Shown here piece after piece: positions 31,456 through 44,275 of a DNA stretch of 64,000 nucleotides (within the stretch, counting starts at the first letter, position 1; each line of letters begins with the position of its first letter). Origin of the DNA: Argentina anserina (Eukaryota; Streptophyta; Magnoliopsida; Rosales; Rosaceae); the NCBI RefSeq assembly GCF_933775445.1, contig NC_065877.1, positions 33,492,694 to 33,556,693 of the forward strand, given 5' to 3'. The position numbers were made by a program, and so were the translations under genes. A model generated the notes under the pieces. That model worked only from the letters and a program-made list of their open reading frames with translations, ran no database searches and was not told where the DNA came from.

Positions 31456-33930
31456 TTGCTTTTCACCGAGTTTAGGTGATTCATTCATGATTTTATTTGG
31501 TAATTCTAAACTAAGTAGTTTCGAATTTAGAGGGTTATTTTCCACTTGAATGTGCTGCATGCCTGCATGTTGGGACTTGGACAGCTTAACGAGAGTTAAG
31601 GTCAGTCATCATAGTGCAAAATGCAAACTGCCAAGTGTAAATCTGAAATTCTCAAAATTTATGTACGTAATCCTTGGGACTGTTTATAGTCATATGTATA
31701 TATATGGTTCTTGGGTATGAAGTGTCTCAATCAAGTTCTTATTACTCTCTCGATCTTTCTACACTTTCCTTGGTTGTTCCCCACCCCCCCCCCCCCCCTC
31801 CCTTTTTTTTTTTTAATTTGGGGCTTTGCTAGTGTACGACTGTAAACGTCACATGACTGGCAGTCACTGGCGGACCCAGAGAGGGCGAGTGAGTGATTGA
31901 ATGAGCCCCACTGATTTTTGTAATATAGTAAAAGATTTAGTATTATTTTAACAAAATACCAAAAATGAGCTTAGATATTAACATATATATTCTTATATAA
32001 ATTTAAAATATATACTACATGTGAATATATCACTACGTAAATAATTTTTTGGTTCCGACATTACTGACAGTATTGTACGTAGGAATTTCAACTTGGTCAC
32101 GGCACTGTAACAAAATAAAATCTCATATTGCAGAATCATCTTTTCAAGTGCATTTTCAAAAACACCGCCAGATCTAGCAACAATACATCTAGCTAGGCAC
32201 CTTATGCACTTGCGTGCCTGCACTAGAGTGTTTATAGCTCCGTGTCTTCTTCTCAATCTCTTGTAAATGTAGAAATGTTTGTTTATGAATCACAAGAAGG
32301 AAAATATCAACAGACAACAGGCATGCATGAAACAGCCGAGTCATCGAATCAATAAAAACATGGTCGATCCATAAAATTAACAACCTAGCTAGTTTCGAAC
32401 ATCAAACCATTCAAAACCAAATCATCAGAGTCACTACTCCCGCTAGGATTCTAGGATAATAACCACAAATTAAAACCGGCCAGCTATGCTGGAAAGATTA
32501 CTACATCAATAGATCAGTCGGAATATTAAATCGGAGAAAAAAAAAGTATAATAAGATGACCCTAAATAGGTCGATGGTGAAGCTCGTAGAGCTGGAGGAG
32601 GTCGTACTTGGATTACTTCATCCGATCCGATTGATCTCCAGTGACGCTTCTAATGTTGTTTTATTTGATGTTCACATGTTGTAATTAGTTTTAGTTGTAT
32701 GATATATAGAATCGAACGTTAACTTCATGGAAGCTATCCATTTGGGATTTGGAAATATATATAATCAGCGCGGTACAGCTGCAACTCGATCTTCATGGAA
32801 GTACATGCAACTCCAACTCAGTATCAACTTGATCCTAAAGCTGGTCGGCCAACCTTGGTCTGCAACCAGCCCTAGTTAGCTGTACAGTACGCACTACTTC
32901 ACCTTCATACTGTAAAATTGCCTACACGCACCAACTTGCAAATAAAATTAGAATTCATGTGAATATATTATATTCTTTGACAGTACTTTATGGATAATAT
33001 TTATGGAAAATTATTGATCATCCCCGACTCCAGCTAGCTTGAAATTCCAGTCCCATTTATTAACATTAACTCATCAAAGCCAATACCAAGGCTGAACAAC
33101 AGGTGGAGATCCTAATCTGAGCAGTCGTAAATAGTCATCACTCGACTTCAATTTCCTAAGCTAGAGAACAAGAAACTACTTAAATTTGATAGCGGCAATA
33201 GTTTACAGGTCATATATGCCTGTGATATTCATTTCTTAAATATATCTCACTTACAAACCAAAATTCTCTACACTTTTGTTCCTGTTAGGGCGATAGATCG
33301 AAAATCGATACAAATATTAGGTCAGATCATGAGCGATGAGTCGGATATCATCATATCGGAATACTATTATACTCAACCAGCATCAAGGATGCAACTGGTT
33401 CTCTGAACCAAAACAGATAAGTACTTAACCGACCGGCATCATCAACATTGATTATAAATCCAGCAGGTTTAGCTTCACTGACCAGCTAACCATGCAGCCT
33501 GAAATCAAGTTGCTTGATCGTGCTCCAGAATTGATGCATCAACATATATGCGTGACTTCAAGCTTAATCAAACAAAAATTCTTTTGCATTGTAGTTTTTT
33601 GTTAATGAATAGCGCGTTTACACAGTTTGGGTATCTAGTCCATCTCAGTAATTATCCAGTGCATCCCTGATTACTGTCAGTAAAGTAAATCACCAACCAA
33701 CGGCGATCGCAGAAATCCTTGTCATAAGTCAATATCGATCTTACGTGGCTCCAGCACACGATTTTTGTTTTTGTTTTTACCAAATTACTGTGCGGTTACT
33801 AAATTCTAAAACTGACTATATAGAAGGGTGAAGGGGCCTCACTCTTCCCTCACAACTAGCAAAAGCAAAAACAGAGAGTTGCAGAGAACAGAAAAACTAC
33901 CCAAAGATTTTCATAGAGAAAGAAAAAAAA
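31456..33930. other. Long intergenic region
   Basis: No gene was found. A poly-C run followed by poly-T lies at about 31783-31815. CACTGGCGGACCCAGAGAGG at about 31866-31886 resembles the start of hAT-like non-autonomous elements, but no matching end was found. TATATAG at about 33816 probably serves proline dehydrogenase, whose transcript should start near 33850. Confidence 0.35.
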
Positions 33931-33980
33931 AAACTAGGATAGCCAGAGCCATCTCTAACAAGAAAGCTCGAAACCCTTGA

Positions 33981-36503
33981 ATGGCCAAGCGTGTAATCCC
34001 AACAGCGCAGAGAATCCTGAAGACGCTCCGCCCTCTCAACTCGGCTTCCTCCACCACCATCTCCGGCGTTTCGCCGATCACCTTCCCTGGAAAGCCTGAA
34101 GCGGATGAGCTGCTGCAGCCGACGAGTTTAAGCCAGCGGGGTAAGGATAATATTGATGTCTTGTTTGACCTTGAAGACGTGAACAACAGGCTGTTTGAGA
34201 CGGTTCCGACGGTGAAGCTGCTCCGTGCGGCGGCGAATCTTCACATGGTGGCGATGGAGCCGATGGTGGATTTGGGAATGTGGATGATGAGGTCGAGGCT
34301 AATGGCGACGCCAGTGGTTAAAGACGTTATTTTGGGGTTCATTAGGTCTACGTTTTATGAACACTTTTGCGCCGGCGAGGACGCTATCGCCACCGGTAAG
34401 TCGGTGTGCGCGCTGAACGAGGCGGGGCTCCGAGGCATGCTGGTCTACGCTTTGGAGTACGCCAGCGACAACGAGTCGTGTGATCGGAACTTGCAGGGGT
34501 TCTTGGACACCGTTGAATCCACCAAGTCGCTTCCTCGTTCTTCCGTAAGTAAAACTCTAAATCTCCCAAGTTCCCCCTTTCCTTTTTTCTATTTTGTTCC
34601 AGGCTTTGGTTGGTTCTAGGTTAAGGTTGTGTTGATACAACGTAGTGCCAAATCGGTTTCTGTGGGTCCTACTATCTCTACTCCTGCCACGTGGAGTCGG
34701 CACGTAGGTAACCCTAAGCTCAAACACGGATTTCCGGTCAATTTTTCTTTACCATCTCGGAGTTAAAAGACTCGATTAAAGTTCGGAGCTTAGTGTAGTT
34801 GTCATGTGCTTGGTGCTAGTCTTTGCATAGTGGTGTTTAGTCCAAAATAGGGGAGAAAATTGTAAGTAGTTGAATGGAAATAGGTTTGAAGTTGTGCCTA
34901 TAGTGTAAAAGTTGGTTCCCGATAAATGCTCTTAACCCTGAAGCTAAAGATCTGCAGAGTAAAATTCGGATCTTGTTAATGATGATTTCTTATAGTGATA
35001 CTATGTTTAGTTTAAAACTTGTTTTTGAGACTTCTATTTTTATTAGAAATTTAGCGGTCGTGGTTTAGTGTTGCAGATAGACTCGTTAGTTGCCTTGGTC
35101 TCAAAGTTACTAAGATTCCGGGATTTTTACTGTCGTAGAATCAGAGATTGGTACAAGACGGTAATACTTTTCAGCTACTTGGAAAAGTACTTGGGAGATA
35201 ATTTGTGGTTTGTGAAAGCTGTATATAGTATATACCAGCTGAATCTTAGCTAGCAAATAGATCATTGATTCCACTTGGATACATATGCCGATCTTGACCG
35301 TGACTAGTCATAAAAGCACTTCTGCATAATGACATTTTTTGTCGTGATTGATAGTAACCGAAAATGATGTTTTTCAACTTGTTGCAGGTGAGCTTTATTA
35401 TACTGAAGATTACTGCGATCTGCCCCATGAAGCTTCTCGAGCGGGTTAGTGACTTGCTCAGATGGCAACAGAAAGACCCTTCTCTCAATCTTCCATGGAA
35501 GCATGAGACTCTACCCATTTTCTCCGAATCCAGCCCCCTCTATCATACGAAGGAAAGACCGGAACCTCTAACTCCGGAAGAAGAGCGTGATCTCGAGTTA
35601 GTCCATCAGAGACTGCAAGGACTGTCCGAGAAGTGCTTGGAAGCCAATGTCCCCTTATCAGTCGATGCAGAGTACACATTGATTCAACCTTCCATTGATT
35701 ACTTGACGTATGCTTCGGCAATCAAGCACAACAAAGATGACAACCCGATTGTTTACGGAACAATCCAAGCTTACTTGAAAGATGCAAAGGAAAGAATGTT
35801 GCTAGCATCAGAGGCTGCAGACAAGATGGGCATTCCGATGGGGTTCAAAGTGGTGAGGGGTGCCTATATGTCTAGTGAAAGTAAAAAAGCTTCTGCCTTA
35901 GGCTATCCCTCTCCCATTCACAACAGCATTGAGGAGACACACGCATGCTTCAACGAGTGTGCGTCTTACATGCTTGAGAAAATTGGCAATGGCTCTGGAG
36001 CTGTTGTTCTTGCAACCCATAATGTAGAATCAGGTAAAGAATTTGAAACAGAACTTCCACAACCAGTAGAAAATCCTCTGCCAGAGTTCTGAGCTAATAT
36101 GCCTGCTGTAAATTTTTTAATCCATACAGGGAAACTGGCCGTCAAAAAAGCACATGAAATTGGCATCAGCAAGGTGCACCAGAAGCTCGAATTCGCTCAG
36201 CTGTATGGAATGGCAGAAGCACTTTCCTTTGGTCTGAAAAATGCAGGGTTTCAAGTCAGCAAGTATATGCCATTTGGACCTATAGAATTAGTGATGCCTT
36301 ACCTTTTACGGAGGGCAGAAGAAAACCGAGGGCTTTTATTCGCCTCAACTCTTGACAGATACCTTACCAGGTAACAATTTATGTTCAAGCAAACGCATGA
36401 ATCCATATTATAAAAGCTTGATGTGATTTTAATATATATACTTTGGTCTTTCTTTACATACAGGGAGGAGTTGAAAAGGAGACTCAAAACAGCAGTTTTC
36501 TAA
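33981..36503 (+). CDS. ProDH: Proline dehydrogenase, mitochondrial
   Basis: FAD-dependent proline dehydrogenase of the mitochondrial inner membrane. It oxidises proline to pyrroline-5-carboxylate and feeds electrons to the respiratory chain. Exons: 33981-34544, 35388-36033, 36130-36370 and 36464-36503, closing at 496 residues, the plant norm. The N terminus MAKRVIPTAQRILKTLRP is basic and hydroxylated, fitting a matrix-targeting peptide. FSESSPLYH, LSVDAEYTLIQPSIDYLT, GFKVVRGAYMSSE, VVLATHNVES and LEFAQLYGMAEALS are barrel blocks. YLLRRAEENRGLL is the conserved substrate/flavin motif. The ATG is the first in the leader and gives the targeting peptide. Family members are repressed by osmotic stress and induced by proline and rehydration; no ACTCAT element was picked out. 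Confidence 0.96.
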
Positions 36504-37364
36504 GGCAAAACCTAAAAGGCTTCTGTATAAAAGTTAACAAGCTTGGCGCTTCACCGCCAACATTGTAAATAATTAGTAATTGTGGCGCAGTTACTGGAAT
36601 GAATAATGAAGATGGGTTTGTAAGAATTGTAAGAAAGTTGTGCTCTGTAATTCCCTATCAGATTAGGGGCATGAGGCTGTAATCTCGGGCTGCAACAAGT
36701 CCCTACTCATACTTCCATGCTGAAAATGAATAAAGGTCCACATTTATGTTTCTTGTAAGTTGTAAATCACAAATCCTAAACCAGTACTAGAATGGTGTAA
36801 AAAATGTGATGTGCTCTATCTTCGAACGGAAGATAATGTCCTCCTTATCCAGATAGGAACAGCTGATGTGTGATTGACTAAGAATCTATCATGACCTGAA
36901 TATTAAAACACATCCACAAGAATAGAAGCAAAGAGACATTAGGAGCTGCTTGTGCATGTCAACATCATATCACATGTAATGTGAGGGCGGTAGCTCCTAT
37001 TACCCGTACCATGTTCGTTTTCCTTAATTTCCATAACATATAAGATAACTTAAAAAAATTCATACCCAAATCAAATGATAAATTACATCCCTCATGCTTG
37101 TACATATATATCTTAATAATTTAGCAGATATCATAGTTTAACCTATGTAAAAGAAATACTGAACACATGCAGCAGTGTGCCTTTGAAACCCCTAATGCAG
37201 CAGCCTGTCAAAATATTCATTTTGTATCTAAAAGCATGCTTTCCCATTCAGCTAACATGTATAATTTATTTTGTGGATGTCAAAATCACACATAAATCAG
37301 AGTATTCCAACAAAGTAGGAGATTAATTTCTCTCAAAGCCATTATGCCTACTGACAAGATTAGA
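36504..37364. other. 3' flank of proline dehydrogenase
   Basis: AT-rich; contains AATGAATAAAGG (about 36725-36737) as a plausible polyadenylation signal. No gene was recognised. Confidence 0.35.
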
Positions 37365-37908
37365 TACAGTAAAACCTCTATAAATGAATAATGTTGGAAC
37401 TAGAAGAAATTATTACTTTAACGGAATTATTAAATTTATTCATTTATCGATAAATTAATAAATTATTATTTTATACAAAGTATTGTTATTATTCTTGCTG
37501 AATTGATGATAATTGTTTAGTTTGACTACTATGTCTACATTTAGCTAGGATTCTATATTTATTCACTTCCAAAATTGGTATAATTTCATGCCTAAAAGTA
37601 ACTTTAAAATGGTAAGTTTAAATAATTACTTTTATTAATTTGTATTATGAAATTTATTCACTATTTTTTTTAAATATTTGAACAATTATTAATTATTTTA
37701 ACTAATTTTTTAAATTTTATTAAAATAATTATTACTTTATATATTCGATGAGACCCAAGAGATTTCAAAAAAATTATTATCTTATGTATTTAACAAGGTT
37801 CCTAATAATATACATTGGTCCCGAGTCGGAGTCGGGACCGGAGAAAATTAGTACTTAAGCAAGGTTATTCATTTATGAAGGTTATTCATTTATGAAGGTT
37901 AGTCTGCA
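37365..37908. mobile_element. MITE with ACAGTAAAACCTCTATAAAT-type ends
   Basis: The left end is TACAGTAAAACCTCTATAAA. The right end read on the other strand is TGCAGACTAACCTTCATAAA, a decayed inverted copy. The motif is a recurrent terminal sequence in plant genomes as I recall it. The 544-bp interior is very AT-rich and non-coding. Near the right end GGTTATTCATTTATGAA occurs twice in a row (about 37863-37896). Confidence 0.5.
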
Positions 37909-38295
37909 AGTATAATCCCCTTGGATAATGACTTTCAACCAAAGGAAACAGAGCATTTTCTATATAATAATTAGAGTTATGATTGCCCAAGCAAACATGA
38001 ATAGGAGAAGTCTCCCACTTGGAAAATGACCCTTTTTTCTGAAAGATGGAAAATCAAGCATTATTATTAGATGTTTGGTACTTAAGCCACTTTTGTAAGA
38101 CTATGCAAATCCAGCTAAATGCCTACCGCAGCATTCACAGGTATACAGGAGTTAACGATTTTGCAATCATATCACTAGTTATATTTCTTCCCCATATGAT
38201 GACAAGTATAAATCGAAATTTCTATCATCAAATATTGAATAATCAGTTATATTGTAATATGTGTGTAACTAGAACTAAAGCTGTAGGGTACATAC
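37909..38295. other. Intergenic spacer and FTSHi3 3' region
   Basis: AT-rich with no gene. The end next to 38295 is the probable 3' untranslated region of the minus-strand FtsH-like gene. A 119-codon plus-strand frame at 38046-38405 overlaps its last exon antisense and looks random. Confidence 0.4.
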
Positions 38296-41200
38296 TCAGC
38301 TCAGAGTTTGGTATCCTAGTGGCCCTTGTGTTCCGTCTTGTCTTGTACTATTCTTTCCTGTCAGAGAAGGCATCCATGGGAAGAGTTTCCCGAGCTCGTT
38401 GCTAATTGTTGAGGGTCTAATTCGCTTATCATTGATTCCAAACTTTGCTCTTTCAATTGCTTCCATTACATCTTCTCTAGTAACGTTCTCACCACCTGTG
38501 GAAGCAATAGATTGACATTTTTAAGACACCGAAATTTCTTTTCTAAAGAAAGCACTAGCATAAACAATGCATTAATCAGTAAAGCACAAATAAACAATTA
38601 GGCAAGAACAGGGAACAGATGAGGCCGTTTTAGCTCTGAAAGAGTAGGAGTGAATAGCAGATAAATGAATCTAATTCAAGAAGAGAAAAACTTAGAATGA
38701 TGATCATACTTTTATAGTGACGAGGCCTGTGCCATTTCAGATAGAAAAAATAGTGATAACATGAACGTACAATATACTTCAACCTACCTCTACGAGCAGC
38801 AAGTAAAGCAGCTTCATTGACAATGTTTGCAAGATCGGCCCCCACAAAACCTGGGGTCAGAGAAGCGACGAGATCACTGATAAGATTAGCATTTTCTTCC
38901 AAGGGAACTCCTCTCAAATGTACAGCCAGGATTTTCCTCCTTCCATCTTCATCTGGTTCTCCTACAACTACTTTTCTTGAGAAGCGGCCTGGCCTACACA
39001 GGGCTGGATCCAATACTTCAGGCCGATTAGTTGCTGCAACAACAATCACTTTCGAATCTGACTCAAATCCATCCATTTCTGTCAGCAACTAGAAGAAGAG
39101 ACACAGTTTAGCCAAATCCGAGTGTCAAATTACTATTCTATGAATTATCTTGAAAATAGAATACAAAAACCAAATTTATTAAACAAAAAGAGAAACTTTC
39201 CAATATCAAATGGGAGAGTATATGAAAGATGTCAGATACATAACAAAAAAAAAAAGCAGTCAAAAATAAATAAATAAATTGGAATGTGTTTTAGTGGGGA
39301 GTGATATCTCAAACTAAAATAGAAAATAGAAAAATTAAGGGTATTGAACAAAAGGATTTTATTCAAGTACCTTTGTGAGTTTTTCAGCATGTAATGCAGT
39401 TTTTTAATAAATCTATGTCAATCAATTTGAGTACTCATTAAGAAGACAACAACAAATAGAGAAGTTGATATCAATAAGTGAGAATGATGCACGGTAGGAT
39501 ACTTTTCTATAAGGTGGAAATAACTGAATCTTAGATTACCTGATTGAGCGTTTGGTCACGCTCATCATTGAAACTTCTGCCACGCTTTGTTCCAACTGCA
39601 TCAATCTCATCAATGAATATGATTGAGGGTGAATTTTTTCTTGCCATATTAAATAGGTCTCTAATGCGAGCTGCCCCTCTTCCAACAAACATCTCAACAA
39701 ATTCACTGGCAGAAACAGTGAAAAATGGTACACCTGCTTCTCCAGCCACTGCACGAGCAAGTAGTGTTTTCCCTGTTCCTGGAGGACCCACCAGCAATAC
39801 ACCTCTCGGTAACTTTGCTCCTAGTTTGTTGTAGTTGATGACTCCTTGCAAGCATAAAACTATCTACAAAATAGAAAATATATCAACAAATAAAAATGAA
39901 ATAAACAGAGTAAGATGTCTGTGTGTGTGTGCGGGTGTATGCACAAGAGATACTCAGTGACCTTTATTTGTACATACAACCTAAACAGATCCCCATGTCT
40001 GACAGATGTGTTTTACTTGTTTGTCTGTTTTATATAATACCACTAAGCTGCCAGAAGGAGCACCATGCTTAGGTTTGTTACAAAGCCTAAGGAAATCTTC
40101 CAGCACCTGATCAAGATAAAACATTCTGACTGACGGTCTGCACCAACCTTTTTCTTTTTTAAAGAACCCCAAGTTTCAATTGATGTATACTTTCGATATA
40201 AAGAAGGTGCAGCATGTGTAATGAATACTCCTTACATTAAAGAACCCAGTTTTACACTGCATCAACAATTTACCTAGCAACCTTATCTTTGTTCATTCAC
40301 ATCAACAGCAGGCATATGTAGAAGCTAGATTACACATCTTTGGAAACTCCTTATGCAGACCGAGATGTCCTTATACATGTATGGAAATTCATGAAAACAT
40401 GAACCTTAGGGGGGAGGTGTGGGGTTGCAGAGTCAATTATTTCTTTCCTGTCTCACTTTCGTTAACAAATGAAAGATTTTTGTGCTCCTTTTATGCAACA
40501 GACGTAGCACCCAATTCGGAGTTTCTGAAATGCCATAAATTGTAAACTATTGCTTAAAGTAGCACAAAACTAGCTCTATTAATAATCATCATATCCATGA
40601 ATTCTTTTCCATTTTATATTTTGTTGCCTCTAACATCAGAAAACTCCAACACCAAACAAAAGGTGCAATTTTTTGGTTTTTGATTCAAGTTCTGCCTCTG
40701 TGCCTAGGGATGTTATATTGTCCCAGTCTCCCAGAATATGTAGTTCTTGGAATTGGTGGTGACATACGCTTTCTATCATTTATGGGGTGTGTAACTAAAG
40801 CTAAGGAAATTAAATATATCCATAGTTCCAAACAAAGAGTAAGTAGTGGTATTATCAACTATGTAAGCATCCATGATATGCCAAAAGTACTACCAAAGAT
40901 TACCACGGTGAAAATAAGAGATTAAATGGTTACCTCCATAAGCTCTAATTTGGCAGCATCAACTCCCTCAACATCATCAAACCCAACCAACTGTTTATCA
41001 GGTCGCCTCTTTTTAGCTGGGCTACTAGCAGCAGAAAGTTGACGATAAAGGAGCCACATCAATGGCATCAAAGGTATCCACAGAGATAGTATAGTTATCA
41101 AAGTAGTCCTCATTGACGACAACACTGATTGAGGAGCTGAGCCATATGTAATCCCTTTTTCTCTCATCAATTTAAGAAGAAATTTCTCATCATGATCTAC

Positions 41201-42043
41201 TTTTCTGGTGGAAAACTGCCATTCCGGAGCTGAAGATCGAGTCACTGATAATTTCTTCAATACATTCCGGTTCAATGCTTGACCTGATTGTTGACCGTCA
41301 TCACTTGCAACCTCATCAGTCACATTTTCACTCTGATCACTCGAAAGTTCTTCATTAGACGACTGACTATTCCCAACAATGGGAGAGTGTGTATTATAAT
41401 ATATCCTACGAGATCCCTCCTCGAATAAAACTTTCGAGACAGACTCATTCCGTATACTTGTAACCAGTTCTGAATAAGGAACCATTTTCGGTGACGGCAC
41501 TGCAGTGAACCTTAGAAACAGATAGCACATTCCCAATGCCACCGTAATCGAAGTAAAAAGAGTCACTTTTCTTCTATTATTTCTCAAGAAGATCCCAACA
41601 TCAATCAATATTGAGCGGATTGAAACTCTCCTCAATCTTAAAGCTAATAACCGTACCCTGGGACGCAATCTTAAAGAAAACCTCTTCCTCATATTACTGC
41701 CACCCTTTTTCCCCAAATTGATCTGCTTATTTGCACTGTTCTCATTTGTCAGTGGCCCTATTTTGCTGTAACAACGCATCCCATGCTTTGATTTATTGCC
41801 ATAATTATCATATCTCTGTAAATGAGCTCCACTTTTCCCATCACTCAGTGACCAAAAGTCACTGTTCCAGACCAACCCATGTTGAAAGTTACAACCTTTA
41901 TCAAATCTCAAAGAACTAAAAGCAAATGAATCACAACAAAAGCCTCTGAATCTTCCTAAAGACTTGGGCTTTCGAGCTTGAACTCCCAAACCATTATGGC
42001 CAGGGTGAAACCCAGTGTTGCAAACAACAGAAAAGCAGGCCAT
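38296..42043 (-). CDS. FTSHI3: FTSHi3, inactive FtsH-like AAA protein, chloroplastic
   Basis: Chloroplast-envelope AAA ATPase of the FtsHi group, which lacks the zinc protease centre; relatives act in plastid development and import-motor functions. Exons on the minus strand: 42043-40934, 39863-39540, 39088-38788 and 38495-38296, giving 644 residues. Residues 1-90 form a Ser/Arg-rich plastid transit region. TM1 lies at about 160-178 ([19 protein letters not shown]) and TM2 at about 318-340 ([20 protein letters not shown]), with the FtsH extracellular-like domain between. Walker A GPPGTGKT is at about 396-403, Walker B IIFIDEID follows, and [20 protein letters not shown] holds the Arg finger. 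It stops at GPLGYQTLS soon after the AAA lid, and no HEXXH motif exists. That length and ending match FTSHi3. Confidence 0.93.
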
Positions 42044-43400
42044 GTTTGTACCTCTATGACAATACCAATCTATCTACTCAGATATAATACCACACCAACT
42101 GTATGAGCACCATTGCCACAATACTAGTACATCAATGACATAAAGATGTGAAATTTGAATAGATAGAACCCAGAATGAGGAAATGAAACCTGGAAGTGGT
42201 GTTTCACCATTGAAACCTGGAAGAGCTTGCAGGAGGAGAAAGAATGGTGCTGGTTGAGTCCATGAAAACAAAGGGAAGGAAGAAAGAAAGACTGTTAGAA
42301 ACTTGGAATGGAATGGAATGAGAAATTATCTCCAAAGCCTCTTTTTTTCATATTTATTTTTTGGTCGAGTATTTCTCAGTCTTTCACTTATGAGATAACA
42401 CGTGTTATGCTGTGGATGGGTCACTGTTCTTGGCTTTGGTTGTGACCGCAGAAGAGTTTTATCTCAAGTTGTCAACTCTACATTTCTTGGATACATTTCC
42501 AAGCTTGAGACTTAAAATGGAAACCTCTTGGGACTAGTTCTCTTAAATTAGCATTTTAATTTTATGATTTGATGATTTTAATACATATGCATAGCATAAT
42601 GATTCATGGATATGATGATTTCACCACACATCTTAGCTACATATCTTAAAAATACGTGTTAGCTTACTTGGTAATACAAATTAATTTTCACGCTTTTATA
42701 CATGGAGAAGAATGATCTGTGTGTTTAAATTGTATGTATGGGGTTAGATTCCTTAGTAATATTTTTATGCTGGTGGGCTATAAAACTATATGAGTACTGA
42801 GTAGGAAGAGATCATTAGTTAAAGTACAATATGCTCATTTTGTATGGAGAATATGAACTAAGATATTAGAGAAAAATTAAGATATAATCACAAGTGGATG
42901 AAATTAGTGAATGGTATGATTTTGGTTGTGTCTAGGATTGATAAACTTCATGATTAAAGATCATTATATAATGATCGATCCCATTAATCTTAAATTTCAG
43001 TATTAATCGTAGAATCATGCGTCAACATATTTTTAATAATCGTTATTGATCGTGAAAATTTAACGTGATAACATATTTGATATGCAAAATAAATCTATTT
43101 GGTGAAAAAAAAATAAGATAGAGAAATTGAATTTATTTTTTTCACTTTTGAGTTGATCTTGTAAATCAACAACAATAAAATTTTGTAAAAAAACACGCTA
43201 CTATTGCACAATATATCATTTTCGTATTCTTAACCATCAAACAAACCTAGTTAAACCTCCGACGCGTGTTCTGTTTTCTCACTCGGCTGCACCTTTCAGG
43301 CCGAAGCTACTCCGTGCGCGGTTTCGTGAATTCGTTCCGATATTTCAGCTAAACGACGTCGTTATCCCGGTCCTCTGTTTTGTTCGTTATCTCAGTGAGG
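42044..43400. other. FTSHi3 upstream and AT-rich intergenic region
   Basis: The first 250 bases upstream of FTSHi3 are its probable leader and promoter. The rest is AT-rich without gene or clear repeat. ATCATTATATAATGAT near 42961-42976 is a perfect 16-base palindrome of unknown meaning. Confidence 0.35.
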
Positions 43401-44275
43401 ATGAATCAGTTAACCTTTTACCGCGCGTAAAACCTCCATTTGGTTTTCCCAACTACCATTCTTAGGCCCTCCTCTGTCTCAATCTTATTTGCATAATTCG
43501 CAGAGCAATCAATCTCACATTATCCAATCCCAGTTCCAAATCGGAGAACCACCTATCATTCATCCATTCCTATTCTTTGAAACCCAGGTTGGTTTTCTCT
43601 TTTCTCATCTGGGTTTTGATTTTTAGTTTCGAAAGCTTGAGTTTTTGAGATTCATGGGGGTCATATTAATGCTAAAGATTGTTTTTTTTAATTGTGTTGA
43701 TTACTATGATTGTGATTGTTTGTGTATAGAGAGATTGGTTGTGTTGGATTTTATGCCAAATGGGTGTTTGTGTGATTCTTTAAAGGGTGATATTCCTTCT
43801 TGTAATCTTGTTTTGTTCTTATTGTGGTATGATCGCTTGAGCATTTTCTTATGTGTGTTTTTTTTTTTGGAATACTAGATGGATATTACTCCTGCTTAAT
43901 AGCTATGACCTTGTCTGATATCATATTCATTGACTTGTAGAAGTTGCCCAGTATATGCTTCAAAAGACTTTGCCTGCATTCATTATTTCATAATGTTTGT
44001 AATGCCGTTTCAACAGCGATTGTTTGATATTGTGGTTGATTGAATGGCTGGTACAAATGGTTTTTAATTGGATGAATTATATTGTGTTTTGGGAAGTAGA
44101 ATTTGGTTGATTACTTGATATTGTGGTTAATTTGTGAAGGGAAACAGCATCATATTTTATTTGCTTTCATCTGTTTCAGATTTTTCTTTGTTAAATGATT
44201 AACGAGATTGGTGAAGGTAGAAACAGTTAGTTCATTTGACAATGTCCCTTGTAAGAGTTTATATGTGATCATCAA
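43401..44275 (+). promoter_or_regulatory. Leader region of the TBC gene
   Basis: GC-richer sequence and CT-rich tracts at about 43440-43590 look like promoter and untranslated exon. GAAACCCAG|GTTGGT near 43588 is a candidate donor for a leader intron that would end shortly before the ATG at 44276. No separate protein gene is seen; the 77-codon frame at 43645 is intronic noise. Confidence 0.35.

Noticed and set aside
31783..31815. Poly-C then poly-T run
   Set aside because: A simple homopolymer tract prone to sequencing slippage; no function inferred.
31860..32020. hAT-like start (GGCGGACCCAGAGAGG)
   Set aside because: No matching inverted end or target duplication was found.
38046..38405. 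119-codon plus-strand frame
   Set aside because: Overlaps the last FTSHi3 exon antisense and shows no domain.
39544..39834. 96-codon plus-strand frame and 88-codon shifted minus-strand frame
   Set aside because: Shadows of the AAA exon carrying the Walker motifs.
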